From Schistosoma mansoni (Eukaryota > Platyhelminthes > Trematoda > Strigeidida > Schistosomatidae), in NCBI RefSeq assembly GCF_000237925.1, contig NC_031502.1, forward strand, positions 8,425,352 to 8,489,351: a stretch of 64,000 nucleotides of DNA, in the 5' to 3' direction. This document shows, one piece after another, positions 1 through 11,893 of this stretch. The notes under the pieces are model-generated. The model saw only the letters and a list, made by a program, of their open reading frames with translations, was not told the DNA's origin and searched no databases. The position numbers were made by a program, and so were the translations under genes. Each line of letters opens with the position of its first letter. Position 1 is the first letter of the stretch.

Positions 1-2500
1 AAAAATGCATAAGTCAACTCATTTATGTAAGTCTAATACAAGATAGTGTGTTTCAAGTTAAAAACTCTGGATGAGCAGGAACAAAGTCTATGTAGAAGGA
101 AAAGAGAGAAGAAGAAGAATATCTGATGTATCAGCGCATCATTCACAATAATAATAATAGTGAATATGAATATAAACGGACTTCGGGTACTTACATGTGA
201 GAAATTAAATAATAAATAAATAAGCAAGTTAACAGAGGTTCAAAGGTTCTGTTCTATTTAACAGCGATTAAGTAGGTACCGGGCCTTGTTTGTATAGATT
301 GTTGGCAATCGCACTGATATTTAACAGGTAATATAAACAACATTCCGAGAGTAAATTATCAACTACACTTTGGGACCAGGTTATAGTGTTACAGTAACGG
401 GTGCTTGCAGGGAGTCTTTTCCGCATAGTTTAATGGCGAATACTAAAGAAATTCTGATCTAGGCTTACGTAGGTTCCCGGCACTCACAGGATATTCTTTT
501 TATTGCTAAGTTTGGGGGATGATATGATAGAACAGGAAGAGGTGAATACCGAGGAGTAAGAGATACTATTTATAAGCCGGTTGATAAAGACAAGGTCTAG
601 TTTATTGTGCATGATCTAGAGAAGTTCTGAGTTGAGGTATGGGTGATCTAATTCAGAGAGAACATTGCAGTCACAACATTTTCAGTTCGCTGCATAGCCT
701 ACATCATTTAACTTTTTGACAGACCATCAAGTTCATTGCTTAGCAACTTCTCTTCTAATATAAATAAATGTACGATTGAGCGGACATGCTCCCTCCTGAA
801 TCAAGGGGATGTTCTTATCTCTTAACATGGGTGATACAATGCATTTCCTCCTATCTCATCAGGAATTCGTGGCAGGTGGAGATAAACTCCGGATGGACCC
901 GACTTCGTTTACAGCGCGACCCTCGGACTTTCAGAGGAACTCTCAGATTCCCTATCTTTTCGCTGAATATAGATTCGAACCCTTATTTTGTGACAGTTTA
1001 CAAACTTTTTGAGTTTGTCTAGTAACTCGTTCGTTCGACATAAATCTACTTCATTTTATTTGTCTTGCATAATAGTAGAAATGCCTTTTGGGTAATTAAT
1101 AACCACTCGAACCACTTGACGCAAGCCTTAAAGAATCCTATAAATTTCCCAAGTCGCAATGTTATAGCGTTGACAAGAACGCAACCATATTAACATCATC
1201 ATCGAGGGGTTGAAAGTCGTTTTTCTGAAAGTCAGCACCCTTTTCACAGCATTACCCAACAAAGGTACAACAAGAACCACAATACGAACATAAGTCAACA
1301 ACGATCACTTGGAAATTCCTATATTGTCTACAAACCGCTTTAAATCAACATGTTCTAGCAAGAGCATGAGAATCGGAAACCAAATCAACCGTGGAATCAT
1401 CCACGTAAGAAATCATCAGTTAATGCGAATACCACGGCCGTCACAGCCTGATTAAAAATCCAGATTTCTGTAATATCTAATACGTTTTTTCTGTAGCTCC
1501 ATCATGTGTCCGTATGGCTGTCTCGTATATAAACTCTGTGCTCTTTAGAATGTATTCGTTAGTATCAGAATCAATAACAGCATTCGAAACAAATTCACTT
1601 TGTTCTATTAATGTATTTGATCAATATTTCGGTTGTGTGTACTTAAATTATTGGTGTAGAATCCAAACTAAGTTTGGCTGTAGAATGACTGTCTGGTTAA
1701 TTAGAGAAGCGCGGACACCAATCGAAATCAGAACAAGGTGATTGGGGAAACAACGGTTCTAAACAAATATTACCGCTCAGTTATTCAACCAATAATTGTT
1801 CCCACAACAATCTATCGAACGCGCCAAATAGTAAGTGTTATTCTATCCCTTTCTGGATAGATCAAGGAAAAATCCGTTCGAAAGATAACAGTTTGTTGCT
1901 TTCTAACCCAAAGTGTTTCCGACTCTGTAAAAGTGCTCCAATTCACAATCAAAATGCACGATCCCAGTCAATTCAAGCAACACACCCAAATAGGGGAACA
2001 GTCAATATGGCTGCCTCCAAGATTAAAATGTAAACTAAAACAACATAAATGCAGTTCAAGAAGAAACATAGAAACTCACTGAAAGCGAAATAAAAAATGA
2101 GAAAACTATTACAAACTGAAACATTACAATTTCAAATGGCGTCGAAAAGACTAACAAAATGTACAACTAAAGAAACAAATGAGAAAAAGGTGCAAATGTA
2201 TGCGTGGAGGGATTTTCACACACGAAACCTTCGAAATGGATCTTACAATTGGGACCTAGAATTCGAAAAATAGAGTTACTAATACTTGCCATCTTAATCC
2301 CCACAGATGGTCGACGATTATATACACGATAATACATAACTCCCGCGGACTCTAGACATCTCATACACAAACGGAGAATCCTCCCCTTCAGTAGATTTTA
2401 TACAATCTCTTTCGTTATAGAGTGTTTAGCACTGCTATGTTGCAGCTAAAAAATGTTCCCTCTTTTTTCCAGTCCAATGAGTGGTGTAGCAGTATTGGAA
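1..2500. other. No recognisable gene
   Basis: AT-rich DNA with only short chance reading frames (longest about 80 codons) and no protein motif, splice chain or RNA gene that I can recognise on either strand. It may hold old decayed repeats: the stretch near 790-1010 has somewhat higher GC than its surroundings, but I cannot assign it to a family. Confidence 0.5.
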
Positions 2501-2513
2501 TTAACAACACTTT

Positions 2514-2756
2514 TTAATACCTTGACATCTTTCTCCTGACCATTAGAACAAGAATGTCTGAGATGTTTGTACCTGAACAGTTCAACCACTTTGTAATTGT
2601 ACATGGTGCGAAACGAGACTCATTATCAGTCAATAACACCATAGGGACACCCGAAATGGTTTCTTCACAACACTTGTGTACCCATAAGATGTTTGTGAAT
2701 AATAATAATAACAAAATACAAGTTAGTCCGAAATATCTACACAGGTTCATGACCAA
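2514..2756 (-). mobile_element. LTR-retrotransposon integrase fossil
   Basis: On the minus strand this stretch encodes residues resembling the central part of a retroelement integrase core, including the pattern GVPMVLLTDN that surrounds the second catalytic aspartate in Ty3/Gypsy-type integrases. It is a small broken remnant of an LTR element. No terminal repeats, capsid region or reverse transcriptase could be joined to it, and the flanks are unrelated. It looks old. Family assignment is by motif only and could equally be BEL/Pao. Confidence 0.5.
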
Positions 2757-2959
2757 ACGGAAACCTAAAAACCAGAGTGCCTGAAGGTGACAGAAATCTT
2801 TTTATCTTGATTCCGCTGATCGATTAAACTAGAAACATTCAAGCATAGAACATCACTCCAAGCTAGGGCTAGCTGATACCCTTGAGAATATTCATCTGAC
2901 TCCCGGATTAGTACCAAAAACCTCGAAACCTTGCGCCCATCCTTATTCACCCTGTAGTC

Positions 2960-4450
2960 CTAAAGTAGTATGTCAAAGCCACCAGTCCGCTGTATGTGAC
3001 GTGTTCAGGGAATCACTAAAGTCACAGCAACTTCCAAAATAATGAAAACTGTCTATTCTTTATGAAATCTTCACGGGAGGAATCACGGAAGGCCAAAACT
3101 TCTACATACTATTCGCACTACTTTCAGTACCGTCGAAAGTAACAAGAGGACCGCTACATGGCTCAATCAGGTAGGATGTGGACAGAAACAACATCGTTCA
3201 TGAGGACCAACATAGGACCAGAGAACCCAGATCCTGAACGTCCAACATTCTTTTAGTATGAGACAGCCGGCGAACCTGTAGAAAGTAAAAGGTGCCAGTC
3301 TATATGACATTTCTTGACTTCACAAAGGCATTTGACACAGTGATACATGCACCCCTTAAGGCAAAGGTTGAAAGGAAGAGTTTCACTTGTTCATTCCTTT
3401 ATTGACTTCGAAGCTGCCTGAAAACTGGATGTTCCTTATTTAGGCAAGCAGAGTGCACGTTAGCTAGAAGGTCTCAACATGGAGGGCTTTACGAGGCTCA
3501 TTTGAGGATCACTCCTCTCCCTAACTTTTACTAACAACCTCTTGGATAAAACTAGGTCATTGACCTTCACATAAGCTGACAATACTGAGACATGGAGGTC
3601 CACATAGAGCGAATCGGGTTCTCTTGAGCTACCAGAGGACCCCGAAACAAGTTTTACTCTTCAAAATGTCATCCTACAAACACTCCGCCGCACAAAATGC
3701 AAAAAACTCACACTCACCATGGAAGTCTACTCGTAACCGGCCTCACAAAGCACCATCTAAAATTGTTAGCCAGAGAGTTTGCACTACAGCTCAAAATTCA
3801 TCGAGGATTTAGCCAAAGTAACTGTTACTCCTTACTTTACTCGGAAGATGCTTGGCACCCTCCCCTTAGAATTATTTATAATACTGACCTAAATATACTC
3901 GAGACCTCACCTTGAAGTCCACAACGTTATTGCAGCCCTTCTCCTCAAAAGAGACATAAAAGTAGATCAGGCACAGTGGTGGTAAACTAAGTAGGTGAAT
4001 GGGGGTTAGTGAACAAATCTTACTGAGGCAGACCCTAGTACTCTAGATTATTCTACTTGACCCATATGAGAATGGGAGATGACCTCGTACTGGCAAGTTG
4101 CCCCAACACAAATATGCCTCTACGACCTTACTACTGCGTTACGCGATGAGAAGTCCAGGTTTACTCCCACATTTTCCCTTATAAATTCCCACCATATGAA
4201 ACGTTCTCCCGTCCGAGGTGATCACAGACTTCTCAAAGGATACCTTTAGGAGGAGACTTGACAAACACGTACCCATCCATGGATTGCCATCTCCTTTTGA
4301 ACTAGCTGTACCTGATGGGCTTCTCGTAACTAACTTACCGTTATCATTATCAAATAGCATCAGTTTATCTCTACCTTTCTTCCCATCATCCCCCATTACC
4401 TATGACTTTTTCACTTATATCTGTTCACATCATGTGGATTATTAATTGAT
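2960..4450 (+). mobile_element. Decayed CR1-like LINE fragment
   Basis: Plus-strand remnants of a non-LTR reverse transcriptase. At 3304-3342 the residues MTFLDFTKAFDTV match the block containing the first catalytic aspartate of CR1/Jockey-type reverse transcriptases (LDFSKAFD). Near 4219-4290 the residues FSKDTFRRRLDKHVP resemble the conserved end of CR1-like ORF2 proteins (NSFKRRLD). The frames between these points are broken many times, so this is an old non-functional copy. Schistosome SR1/Perere elements belong to this clade; I cannot choose among them. It ends about 400 bp upstream of the KDEL receptor gene. Confidence 0.6.
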
Positions 4451-4876
4451 TAATTAGGCGACTTTTTCTGACCGTCATCTTTTCTTCACTCTTCTATACT
4501 CGAATTTTTATTCATTATTGTTTACATTGCAACCGACCAAGCTCTCGCCTGATGAAATGATAGCAGCTGGCCTTAAAAACCCCAATGAGTTGAGAAGAAA
4601 TCACACACTCAGATTATAAGATATACAAACCCACAAACATATATCAAACTGATCAGAATCTGTGCAATGTGGTGGCTAAACCACAGCCAATTGGAGATTA
4701 CCAAAGACCTGGAACCGTGCGGAAACAACAGCGACAAGGGAGCCCAAAGAAATCAATTGGTTTATTCGAGCACGTCATAAAATTATTGGATGTTGGATAC
4801 TGGTTGTGTTTAAACAGGTCCATCTCAGCATTGATTGAGTCCCGTCTGACGTTCTGTTCGTCAAATAACTGTTGTC

Positions 4877-5622
4877 ATGAATATATTCCGGTTTCTTGGT
4901 GATGCTTCACATTTTGCAGCTATTATAATTTTAGTACTGAAGATTTGGAAAACACGATCTTGTGCAGGTACGATCTGATGAATGCAACCAACGCTACGTT
5001 TCAGGTCTGTCAGGACGTAGTCAAATTGCGTTCGCTATTGTATTCACTACACGTTATGTTGATCTTCTGACATCTTATGTGTCTCTATACAATTCGCTTG
5101 CAAAGATCATCTTCATATTTTCGTCTTACGCAACATTGTATTTAATATATTTTAGATTCAAGGCTACATATGATGGGAATCATGACACGTTCCGGCTGGA
5201 GTTCCTTCTTGTTCCATGCGCTCTACTGGCGTTGATTGTCAATCATCGTTTTCAAGTTGTCGAGGCAAGTCGTAATAAATAACGCTCAGTCTTACCATAG
5301 TTGTTGTGGACCTTCTCCATATATTTGGAATCAGTTGCCATCCTGCCTCAGTTGTTCCTTATTAGCAAAACTGGAGAAGCAGAAACCATCACTTCTCACT
5401 ATCTATTTTCGCTTGGTTCTTACCGTGGCCTGTACATACTCAACTGGATATACCGGTATTATGTCCAAAACTATTACGATTTGATCGCGATATCTGCGGG
5501 TGTGTTGCAAACTTTGCTATATTGCGACTTTTTTTACTTGTACATAACCAGAGGTAAGTATTTGTCTAAATACATATGATTTTTCAGTTATCAAGGGTAA
5601 AGCTTTTGCTCTTCCGGCGTAG
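4877..5622 (+). CDS. KDELR: KDEL (ER lumen protein-retention) receptor, ERD2 family
   Basis: Seven-pass Golgi/ER membrane receptor that binds the C-terminal KDEL-type signal of escaped ER proteins and returns them to the ER in COPI vesicles. Four exons: 4877-4967, 5005-5264, 5301-5553 and 5588-5622, giving 212 residues, the usual family length. The start is the ATG of MNIFRFLGD, the invariant family N-terminus. Other family blocks are [37 protein letters not shown] and [11 protein letters not shown]. Ligand-site residues R5, R47 and D50 are present. The C-terminus reads [11 protein letters not shown], so the second lysine and the serine of the vertebrate tail (KGKKLSLPA) are replaced. All introns are micro-introns of 37, 36 and 34 bp; the second begins GC. 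I see no disabling change, so the gene looks functional. Confidence 0.96.
5265..5300 (+). other. KDELR: GC-AG micro-intron in the KDEL receptor gene
   Basis: A 36-bp intron beginning gcaagt and ending ccatag. It is the only choice that joins VVE to [10 protein letters not shown] in frame, as in all KDEL receptors. gcaagt is the classic strong form of the rare GC donor. The other two introns of the gene (4968-5004 and 5554-5587) are GT-AG. Confidence 0.88.
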
Positions 5623-7010
5623 TAATGTGATCAAATGAATAATGCGTCCCGACTCACGTTAATACAATAGCACGAACTCCGATTCCTTTTTACTTGTTTC
5701 TCCTGTCGGATCTGGGAAGCTCCAAAGTACTGTTTAATCGAGGACTCCATTTGTGTTCACTTTATCGGTGATAAACAAAATACAGCTGATCGTTTTTCTT
5801 ATGCGCTCTCGTTATTCTAGCATGTACTTTACATCTGAATAATATCAGAAAGTTTTTCTGGCTTTCCTGTGATTTATTTTTAATAAACTTTTATCTCCGC
5901 CACCAACCGGGCCTCAACACTAAGGTCCTTAGCTTCATTGTACGTAACGTACTATTAACTGCGTTTGCTACTATTTTTTTTATTTTCTGTTATCTTAAAT
6001 TTTTAGTAAAGCATTTGGCTGCCGTAGAAAAACTTATTACAATAAAACTACATGAGTTATCTTTTCAAATACTCCCACTTCAGTAATTCTAAGGTTTTCG
6101 AATCGGTAAGTATATTGGTGTGTGTCGTGATACTCGCGGCATCTCGTCTCTTCCGGATACTAGACATAATTAGGCCACAGTAATCCAAGATGAAAAGAAT
6201 TGACAGTGAACTGCTTACTAATTTGTTGGGGTAGACTGCTTGAGAATTATTAGAATTTTGTTCGTGTAGTGTTCGAGATTGTTTATAAATGTTTTCATTT
6301 TAACTCTCAACTGGTCGTCACAAAGTCCATGGGATCCACAGGTCCAATTATCCTGGAACATAATTGCACAATGTTTTACGTTCGTAAGGACCTCCCATGA
6401 TATGGCTTTTCCTGCAGAGCATAGATTCGCAATCATTTGATTCTGTTTTAGGGACATTTTTCCTCGGTAGCTTGAAAACGTCAACTTTAATAACCTTTAA
6501 ATTCCGACCATTTTGGTATTATTTATGGAACTAGTTGATTCAAGGAACACCACAGGATTAAACTATCTGTTGACGTTGGTCGTACTTTAAAACGTGATAT
6601 AACTTATGGAGATTACGTTTGCTCGCAGTTTCATTGTCCTATGGATTGGATCTCTAGCCAAGAACTCGGAAGTATCAAACCTGTAATACATCTGATGACT
6701 CACCACCAGCGTATAGATATCTCTACTATCTAATCAAAATAGAGATTTCAGCTACGAAGGTTTACTCAGTTAGTGTTTCGATTATGCATACATTTTATAC
6801 TCAAATCAAATAGTAGAAATAATGAGTCTCGTTTAGTAGCCTTCACCCATGATAAGATGGTCTATGTAATTCTTTCATGTATTACACACCAAAGCTTAAA
6901 GGCATCAGAATTGCAAATAGGGGTTGGTCTGATTTTTTATTTGTGGATTGTCTATCGGTCCTGTGCTTTGAGCTTCTTTTCTGTTGGGTACTGCGGATCC
7001 ACCTTGAAGA
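5623..7010. other. KDEL receptor 3' region and intergenic DNA
   Basis: Follows the KDEL receptor stop. An aataaa-type hexamer near 5880 and another near 6041 could serve the receptor mRNA. The rest has only short frames; an 88-codon minus frame (6218-6484) and a 112-codon plus frame (6773-7111) show no known domain and I do not call them genes. Confidence 0.4.
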
Positions 7011-7013
7011 CTT

Positions 7014-9690
7014 CAGTCAGTCACAACGTAGAACTTCGTACGTACGTACATCAGTCCCAGTTGCCATACCACATCAGCACAGAGATGCAGTTGTCGGTTC
7101 AAATCCCATAGTGGTAGAAATAGTAAGAGTATAAACAGTAATCCGAAAGATTAGGGTTTGAAGATGTTATTCAAGGAGTATAGTCCAGTGAAATAAATTT
7201 GGAAAGCGAAAAAGGATACAGACATGAAGACTTTGGAAGAACACAAAGAGTGGGTGCACCTTCACCATTGCAAACGATTTTGAGCAATGTCATTCAACGT
7301 CTCCAACCATCGATTTCTATTATCTCGCGGATCCCAATCAGGTAGTCTACACCTACCAACATGGCTCAGTCCACTTGTCAGCGACTTCATGGATTTGTGC
7401 CACGTTTTGGTCTGGCCGCCCCTAGCTTTCTTCCAACCTACTCCTACACCATAAAACATTGCACATAGGGGCAGTCGGTGGTTGGGCATACGTAACACAT
7501 GTCCCAGCCATCTCAACTGATGAAGTTTTACTACTTCATCAATCGATTTGCCATCCTTACCTAGTACCCGTTTCCTAACATCTGCATTACTTACCCGGTG
7601 GTCCCAGGATATACGAGCAATGCTTCGAAGACACCTATGATCGAATACTAGTAGCCTACGAATATCCTCTACTCTTACCGGCCATGCTTCACTGCCATAA
7701 AGTAGGACGGAACGAACTGCTGCTCAGTAAATCCGTCCTTTAGTTGTTAGACGGATATCTCGCCTACGCCATAAATGACGCAAGTTGGTGAAAGCTAGTC
7801 GAGCCTTCTGTATCCGTGCTGAGATTTCGTCACACATGGGCTGATGAGACTCCCAAGTTATGTGAAGCGATCAACACGTTCAACTACTTCACTCCCTATC
7901 ATTAGTTCAGGTGTCGATGCAACCCAATCCTGAAGTAACATTTTGCACTTCGAGGGGGAGAATCTCATCTTGAACATGCCTGCATTGTTGCTTATAGTGG
8001 TTAGGAGACGGAATTTTGTCAGCGTCTTCACTAAATAGAACTATGTCGTCGGCATATTCTAAGTCAACAAGTGAGTCTCCCGGTAAAAGTTCAACTCCTG
8101 CAGATTTAGATGATGAATGCGTTATTTCTAAAAGCATGTCAACGACAAAGTTAAACAAGAGTGGACAACCCTGACGAACACCACTTGAGGTAATCGATTC
8201 TGATGACAGTTCACTATAAGTTCTAACTCGACCAGTTGTGTTCGAGTAGAGAGCCTTAATAAGGTTAATGTACTTTTTTGGTTTTCTTTTCAGTGACAAA
8301 AACTGCCACAGAACCTCACGATCAACGGAGTCAAAGCCGCCTTAGGGTCGAGAAATACTACTATTGTGGGACATCTGAATATGTGTCTATGTTCTAGGAC
8401 ATGACGTAGAGTGAATATCTGGTTTATACAACCACGCCCAGGTCGAAAACCATCCTGGTTTTCTCTTATCTGCTCTTCACGATCTTTGGTTAGGCGTCGA
8501 AGTATTATTGGAGCTAATATTTTAGACACTATATTAGTCAAACTGATTCCTCTGGGATTGTCACAAGAGGATCTTTGTCCATTCTTACAGACCGGCACTG
8601 ACACAATCAGTGATTGGGACCAGTCAGATGGAATTACATCCAGTTCCCAGATTCTATCTAAGACCTCAGTCAATCTCGCTGCTAGTACTGGTCTGCCATC
8701 CTTAAAAATCTCAGGGGTAAACCTGTCAGGGCCTGCTGCTCTTCCTCATTTCAGATTTCGTATAGCTTTTTCAACCTCGTAAAGAGTTGGATGATTTACA
8801 TTAACTTGCCATTCAGGTCGACTGGGGTTCGTGGGAAACTGAAGTGTTGCTGAAGGCCAGTTGAACTGATCCCTTAAGTGTTCTGCCCATCGATCCAATA
8901 TCCTGGATCGAGAATGAATAATATGTCCCTCTTATTCCGAGATAGTTTCGCTGACAGTTGGGTTCATAGTACCGGCTTCTTTAAGAAGTCTGAACAGTTG
9001 TCTTCTGTTGCCTATTGCCGCTACCTTTTCCATCTCTCTTGCTTTCGCCACCCACCACTGTTCGCGATCATTGCGTAGGCTTCTTATTAGCCTGCACTTC
9101 AGCTGACTTCGCTCTTCATTATGCTTAGAGCCAGATGGGATGCGTTTTCGAGCATCTATCAGTGCAGTAGATGCTGCTGAGATCCAGTGTTTCTCCCTAA
9201 CCTTATGATTTACTGTATTAGCAGATATCACTGCTGTCTCCACAGCTTTCCGGATGTCATTCCACGCTGACTCGGGGTGGTTTAACTTACATGCTGCTTA
9301 ACTGTTTTTCCTGAAATATATTCTTAGCTTGCCTATCATTAAGTAGAAACCTGAGGTTTCCCTGCAGTGTCTTTCCTACGTCCATTGAGACGCAGACAGA
9401 TACGTGCTCGCACTAGAGCATGATCTGAATATAAACATAAGCTCCAGAATGTGCGACAGTTTTCTATTGAGCCGCTCCATTGTTGGCTGATAGCGATGTG
9501 ATCTAGTTGGGTCCAACGTTGGGACGAATTCGGGGGTCGCCATGTCAAAAGATGTTTTTCCTTGTGCTTAATGTTAGTATTTGCAAGGAATAGGCGGTTA
9601 TCTGAGCATAGCTGCAACAGACGGTCGCCATTATCTGTTCTTTCGGTCACTATACTAAAAGATCCACCTAGGTGTCTTTCCCACCTTGAA
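7014..9690 (-). mobile_element. RTE-clade LINE, 5'-truncated, broken (copy C)
   Basis: Minus-strand non-LTR retrotransposon. Reading from 9690 downward: the C-terminal half of the apurinic-type endonuclease (9701-9339, with LTWRPPNSSQRWTQLDHIAI and SDHALVRARICL), a linker, then the reverse transcriptase (8673-7907, with GISLTNIVSKIL, DGFRPGRGCINQIFTLRHVL, RQGCP and the catalytic motif YADD at about 8060), then the conserved C-terminal block RWLGHVLRMP (7516-7262) and a 3' UTR to about 7014. Several frameshifts and stops break the frame, so it cannot move on its own. The first half of the endonuclease is missing. Its 3' 700 bp are closely similar to copy D at 13112-13856. Confidence 0.88.
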
Positions 9691-9699
9691 GGGTTGGAC

Positions 9700-10740
9700 A
9701 ACCCTAGTGCCAGAAAAATGGCGTATTGACTTATTCTTGGTCGTTGGCTACCATGGGATAGCGTCTCGACGTTGCCTCACTACCTTTTGGGTTAGATCTT
9801 TAGCTCAATTTGTAGATGACCAGAAAGAAACCATCTGCTCCGGTCTTGACCTTCGAGGTTATTTTAGTCCACGTAAAAATGGTTACGACTGAAAATTTTT
9901 CAACTCAGTTTGCATTCTCACGGTTATATTGTGGCAATCACTTTTACTTTACACTGAGTTTCTGTTCCATCCCTCTCGCATATTCCCTTAGTTTTCAACT
10001 TACCCAACAGCTCGATCATGGTAGGAATTTAGACGATCTCAGATCATTAACCGGTCGAAAGCTGCTATGATCACGAATCAGCCTTCCTGAAACTTTGTGT
10101 ATCGTTCAAATTGACCTCTTTCAATATTCTCACATTAATGCAGATAGGACAACAGGTAGTGTTGGCTTTGTCTTTAGAACGCCTTAAAATTGGTGTCTGT
10201 TGCTTGAGTTTATCAAAGCAGTACATACTCACTGTCCATTTGTCGACTCGTATAGCTTGTTTCATCTACATTTACCCGGAGATCCTGTGGCATCTCCGTG
10301 TCTTCTCGTTATTGCCTAGGCCCTGATAGATTGAAACCTGGATGCTACCAAGGATTAGTTCTACCACCAGTTAAGTAATCTCCGAAAAGCACATTTGACA
10401 GATACTGCCCATCACCGGTTTCTATATCCTAATACATTTAGCGGTGGATGTTTGCAACATCGGCTGGGATGGTTGAGTCACGTATGCCTGGACACCGATT
10501 ACCACGATGCTCAATGCTGACTAGTGTTGGGGATGGTTGGAATAAACTTAGGGGCGGCTAAACCAAAACGTGGCATAAGTGCTTAAAGTCACTAACTCTA
10601 GTCTGAGCCATGTTGGTAGATACAGACTACTTGGTCGGGGTCCATGTGACTGCCGTAACGAATGGTTGGAAACTCTGTGACATGGCTCTGAATCGACCAC
10701 AATGGCGTAGGTGTATGCACTCTGTCTTCCCTCAAACTGT
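9700..10740 (+). mobile_element. RTE-clade LINE, internally deleted (copy E)
   Basis: Plus-strand copy lying head to head with copy C. It begins with leader sequence related to the short elements at 14963 and 34125 (9715-9815), continues with the leader block near 9990-10110 that also occurs at 16440 and 36800, and the start of the endonuclease (10111-10400). It then jumps directly to the 3' coding end (HRLGWLSHV-like block near 10460) and the family's 3' terminus at about 10740. About 2 kb of the central endonuclease and all of the reverse transcriptase are absent, so it is non-autonomous or dead. Confidence 0.7.
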
Positions 10741-11660
10741 GAGGTTTAATTTGTTTTATATCTTTCTTTCTACCAACTAATTCATTCTTACTGTATTATA
10801 TCGTTATACACAATCTTTTATATATTACTACCATTGAAGTAACTACTTTATTAATTCAGTGTTCATCTTGTTGAGGTAATGATGTGTAGTAATTTGGACC
10901 GATGCATATATGCGCTTGGTCCTACGTTATAGCTGACTGGATGTTCGCAAATGGCAGGTCCTCAATGGTCGCTTCGATTTTGTAGTGTTCTCCAGTCGTT
11001 TCACATTGTGGAACCCTCTTCCTAATGAGGTCACTGGTTGACTCGTTATTTTTCTGATGCGATAGCCACCGTGGCGCGCTTTCTCAGGGTGATATTGATA
11101 CATCCGGAAAATATTGACTACAATCTGGGCTTAACAGACGTTGCACGCCCCTATTCCTCTGCTGTGTTTTAAGCAAGCAATAGTAGTTGGTAAGCTTCAA
11201 GTAGTTACTAAACTAATAGCAAGAAAATAATATATGCCGTCGCATAAGGTAATAAAGTCAGAGTGAAAATCTGTTACAGCAACTATCTAGTTGTGGCATA
11301 ATAAGCAAGACCCAGCGGAAGCGCTAACACTCATAACCAAACGATAAGTAACCTGATCACTAAATATTTTATGATACAAAAAGCGATTTTGAGACGAGGT
11401 CTACAAAAAATATCCAAAACTAACCACAAACATAGAACGTATGTCAAGAAACCGGAAAAATTATCGAACTTCATGATAAACGTTTTCACAAAGCTAGCGT
11501 CCCTCTTCTAAAGAATTAGAATGTGAATGGGAAGAGTTCTACTTTACACATATCATTTATCAAAACAAAAAAACGAAGGAGTTTTGTATGAAAGATTATA
11601 AGGATCAAAAGGCGGAACCAAACTAAACAGCAACAATCTTTGACGTTTTGGGAAGTCCAT
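10741..11660. other. No gene; 3' flank of haspin and LINE tail
   Basis: AT-rich stretch between LINE copy E and the haspin stop codon. It probably includes the LINE 3' tail (to about 10930) and the haspin 3' UTR on the minus strand. No coding motif seen. Confidence 0.4.
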
Positions 11661-11670
11661 CAAGTCCCTG

Positions 11671-11893
11671 TTAACCGATTCGACAAGAATCGAAGTAGAA
11701 ACTTGAGCTTACAAGTTGCGTGGCAGAATTATAATCACCTGCTAATACCATGTCATACAATGCGCGCAATTCAGATTCCACAGGTTGAGAATCAGGATCA
11801 CGTCTGGGATAAGATGTTTCGTTTAAAAGTTTCCCCATAAGATAATGAAGCCAATAAAGATTGGAACTTGGATGAAAGGGACGCCAATCATTC
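11671..11893 (-). CDS. HASPIN: Haspin exon 9 (C-terminal lobe and stop)
   Basis: Encodes WRPFHPSSNLYWLHYLMGKL through the haspin C-terminal helices (YNSATQLVSSS matches FSSATDLL) to TAA at 11671-11673. Acceptor tcttacag. LINE copy A begins only 65 bp upstream in the intron. Confidence 0.94.
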
